Source of the DNA: Limnohabitans sp. WS1
Lineage (GTDB): Bacteria; Pseudomonadota; Gammaproteobacteria; Burkholderiales; Burkholderiaceae_C
Direction of reading: 5' to 3'
DNA length: 64,000 nucleotides
NCBI RefSeq assembly: GCF_003063265.1
Contig: NZ_NERU01000001.1
Span: 620,001 to 684,000 of the forward strand
This document shows, one piece after another, positions 62,180 to 64,000 of the stretch (positions within the stretch are counted from its first letter, which is position 1; each line of letters opens with the position of its first letter). The translations under genes were made by a program, and so were the position numbers. The notes beneath the pieces are model-generated. The model was not told the DNA's origin. It did no database searches and worked only from the letters and a program-made list of their open reading frames with translations.

Positions 62180-62507
62180 GACACGGGCTGAGGTTTTGAG
62201 TCAGAGGCGGCAAGTCTCGACTGTTCATGTCCTTCAAGGGTATCCGGTGGAGCGCAAGCGCGTACGACAGGGCTGTACACAGTCGAACCGTTAAGTTTTT
62301 CTTAATGAATCGGGTTTTTATGTCAATGGACGTCGGCTTTGCAGAGACTTAGCATCACATCCACTAAATCGTTAACCGATTTATTTCTAATCTTCCGAGA
62401 TTTTTAATAAATTCATCGATCTCGATTTATTCAAAGAATACGCGAACGCAGACTTTCGCTATTCAAAGATTTAAAACCCGTTTGAAATATCCGAAAAAGG
62501 AATAAAT
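62180..62507. other. AT-rich gene-free leader region of the SAF-domain dehydrogenase
   Basis: This 328-bp region is noticeably more AT-rich than its surroundings. It contains the TAAATCG/CGATTTA palindrome (62365-62383) but no coding frame. It most likely holds the promoter of the gene at 62508. Confidence 0.6.
62365..62383. promoter_or_regulatory. 19-bp palindrome upstream of the SAF-domain dehydrogenase
   Basis: TAAATCG and CGATTTA (7-bp perfect arms) flank TTAAC. It is 125 bp before the start codon, a usual distance for a LysR-type activator site. Confidence 0.5.
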
Positions 62508-63848
62508 ATGAATTTGGCGACACTGCTTCAAAAGCGCGTGGCAGAAAAAGGTCCTGTCCGGGTTGGCATTATTGGTGCCGGTAAGTTTGGCTCCATGATG
62601 CTCGCTCAAGCTAGGCATATTCCCGGCTACCACGTGGTTGGCGTCGCCGATCTAAACGTGGCCAAAGCCCGTGAGTCGCTTAAGCGCGTGGGCTGGGACG
62701 AGTCACAGTACAGCGCCAAGACTTTGGGCGAAGCCTATAAGTCGGGCCAAACTTGCATCGTGGATAACGGGGCGGCCCTAGCCGAGTTTGAAGGCATCGA
62801 GTGCATCATCGAGGCCACCGGCCACCCGATCGCCGGTGTGCGCAATGCCCTGGCAGCGATCGAGGGCGGCAAGCACGTTGTGATGGTCAATGTTGAAGCT
62901 GATGTGATGTGCGGCCCCCTGCTGGCTGCGCGGGCCAAAGCCAAAGGGGTGGTGTATTCCATGGCATACGGCGACCAGCCGGCCTTCATCTGCGAACTGA
63001 TCGACTGGGTGCGCTCCTGCGGCTTTGAGCTGACCGCTGCTGGCAAGGGCATGAACTTCGAGCCGCGCTACCGCTATTCGACACCCGACACGGTCTGGGG
63101 GTTTTTTGGCTGGACGGAAGAAGAAGTCAAGGCGGGCGACTTCAACCCCCAGATGTACAACTCCTTTACCGACGGAACCAAGGCGGCCATCGAGATGGCT
63201 GCCGTTGCCAACGGAACTGGGCTCGACTGCCCAGACAACGGCCTGGCCTTCCCGCCCGCCGGTTTGCATGATCTTGCCAACGTTTTCAAGCCAGCCTCTG
63301 AAGGTGGTCGTCTGGCCCGCAGCGGCCTGATCGATATCGCAGCAAGCCAGGAGCCCGATGGGCGCGAGGTACTCAACAACATTCGCTTCGGCATGTTCGT
63401 AACTTTCAAGGCGCCGGACGAGTACACCCGTGCATGCTTCAAGCAGTACGGCTTGCTGACCGACAAGTCTGGCTGGTATGCCTCAATGTGGCGGCCCTTC
63501 CATTTGATCGGACTGGAAACCAGCGTGAGCGTTTTATCTGCGGTGCTCCGTGGTGAACCCACCGGCACCTCCAGGGAATTCCGCGCAGACGCAGTGGCCA
63601 CCGCCAAGACCAATCTGAAAGCCGGCGACATGCTCGACGGCGAAGGTGGATTTGCCGTCTGGGCCAACGCGATCCCGGCCACGAAGAGCCTTGCGCTTGA
63701 TGCCTTGCCCATTGGCCTTGCGCACAAGGTCAAGCTCATCAAGCCGGTGGCGAAAGACACGGCCGTGTGTTTTTCCGACGTCGAACTGGTCGACAACCTG
63801 GATGTCGTCGATTTCCGCCGGGAATACACACGCACGATGGGCCGCTAA
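62508..63848 (+). CDS. SAF-domain NAD(P)-dependent oxidoreductase (COG4091-like)
   Basis: This 446-residue protein has a Rossmann fold starting VRVGIIGAGKFGSMMLAQAR and a homoserine-dehydrogenase-like region (GIECIIEATGHPIAGVRNAL, VVMVNVEADVMCGPLLAARA). A C-terminal SAF domain (about 365-446; ATAKTNLKAGDMLDGEGG, DTAVCFSDVELVDNLD) completes it. Such proteins occur in carbohydrate and branched-sugar catabolic loci, but few have defined reactions and I assign none. AAGGAATA precedes the ATG. Confidence 0.85.
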   Translation: MNLATLLQKRVAEKGPVRVGIIGAGKFGSMMLAQARHIPGYHVVGVADLNVAKARESLKRVGWDESQYSAKTLGEAYKSGQTCIVDNGAALAEFEGIECIIEATGHPIAGVRNALAAIEGGKHVVMVNVEADVMCGPLLAARAKAKGVVYSMAYGDQPAFICELIDWVRSCGFELTAAGKGMNFEPRYRYSTPDTVWGFFGWTEEEVKAGDFNPQMYNSFTDGTKAAIEMAAVANGTGLDCPDNGLAFPPAGLHDLANVFKPASEGGRLARSGLIDIAASQEPDGREVLNNIRFGMFVTFKAPDEYTRACFKQYGLLTDKSGWYASMWRPFHLIGLETSVSVLSAVLRGEPTGTSREFRADAVATAKTNLKAGDMLDGEGGFAVWANAIPATKSLALDALPIGLAHKVKLIKPVAKDTAVCFSDVELVDNLDVVDFRREYTRTMGR

Positions 63849-63871
63849 GGCTTTATTTAGAAGGCCTCATC

Positions 63872-64000
63872 ATGACGCAGCAAGCACACCTCCGACCGGC
63901 AATACCGGTCTTTGTGGTCCTCGCAGAGTTTGTGGTCAAAGAAGGAATGCTTGAGGTCTTCTTGGCCCATGCATTCGACGACGCGCAGAGCTCGCTCGCC
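63872..64000 (+). CDS. Antibiotic-biosynthesis-monooxygenase-fold protein (5' part only)
   Basis: The frame opens at the ATG at 63872 and runs off the window after 43 residues. The segment PVFVVLAEFVVKEGMLEVFL followed by AHAFDDAQSSLA fits the first strand and helix of the ABM/YgiN dimeric alpha-beta barrel family. It starts 23 bp after the SAF-domain gene and is probably in the same operon. Confidence 0.7.
   Translation, partial: MTQQAHLRPAIPVFVVLAEFVVKEGMLEVFLAHAFDDAQSSLA

Overview
The window looks like a chromosomal segment of a GC-rich, aerobic, heterotrophic betaproteobacterium, most likely Comamonadaceae (Limnohabitans, Rhodoferax or Polaromonas-like). This is inferred from gene content and codon usage, not from a marker gene. 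Typical signs are three solitary Bug-type periplasmic binding proteins, GTP-dependent PEP carboxykinase, DUF502 and DUF3237 proteins, and REP-like palindromes of the GTAGGAGCGACG type. No rRNA, tRNA, CRISPR array, phage gene or transposase gene was seen.

Layout. 1-3.1 kb: a LysR regulator cut by the window edge, a small membrane protein, an EamA-type exporter and a lipoprotein. 3.1-12.3 kb: housekeeping genes (pckG, modABC, a 44-residue membrane protein, a thioesterase, a class V aminotransferase, DUF3237, DUF502, DAHP synthase). 12.6-20.1 kb: a sugar-acid block with two different galactarate/talarate-type dehydratases, a LacI regulator, a Bug protein, an L-arabinonate-type IlvD/Edd dehydratase and an RraA-type aldolase. 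Two near-identical GGTAGCGCTACC operators link the two halves. 20.2-33.3 kb: the heme-PAS/LytTR CO sensor RcoM, a 5-unit REP array, and a form I aerobic CO dehydrogenase cluster (coxMSLGDEF, a MobA-like gene, a 2OG-Fe oxygenase-like gene, a membrane protein of unknown function, a second XdhC). 33.4-36.9 kb: a VapBC toxin-antitoxin pair and a two-subunit isoquinoline-oxidoreductase-type molybdenum enzyme. 37-43.3 kb: a second REP array of the same 71-bp element, a TauE/SafE exporter and a threonate (four-carbon acid) operon. 43.3-45.5 kb: a small AraC / membrane protein / GNAT module bracketed by a 23-bp direct repeat. 45.5-56.5 kb: a cyclohexanecarboxylate catabolic operon (badR, badH, badI, aliB, aliA, Bug, badK-like, acyl-CoA dehydrogenase, gcdH, etfBA). 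56.8-64 kb: BrkB/YihY, a divergent transketolase, two divergent LysR regulators, a SAF-domain dehydrogenase and the start of an antibiotic-monooxygenase-fold protein.

How it works together. The cell appears to be a mixotroph that uses sugar acids, four-carbon acids and alicyclic acids and gains supplementary energy from CO. Molybdate uptake (modABC) supplies the two molybdenum hydroxylases. AliA, AliB, BadK, BadH and BadI would carry cyclohexanecarboxylate to pimeloyl-CoA, and GcdH would act on glutaryl-CoA formed from it. ETF would collect electrons from the three acyl-CoA dehydrogenases. PckG would feed gluconeogenesis.

The most unusual material is non-coding: a phased direct-repeat array upstream of coxM that fits RcoM binding, two REP arrays that bracket the molybdenum-hydroxylase island, a 40-bp palindrome in the pckG leader, and a dispersed palindromic element. 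Among proteins, the Cys-Cys-rich tail on CoxF and the two unassigned cox-operon genes stand out.
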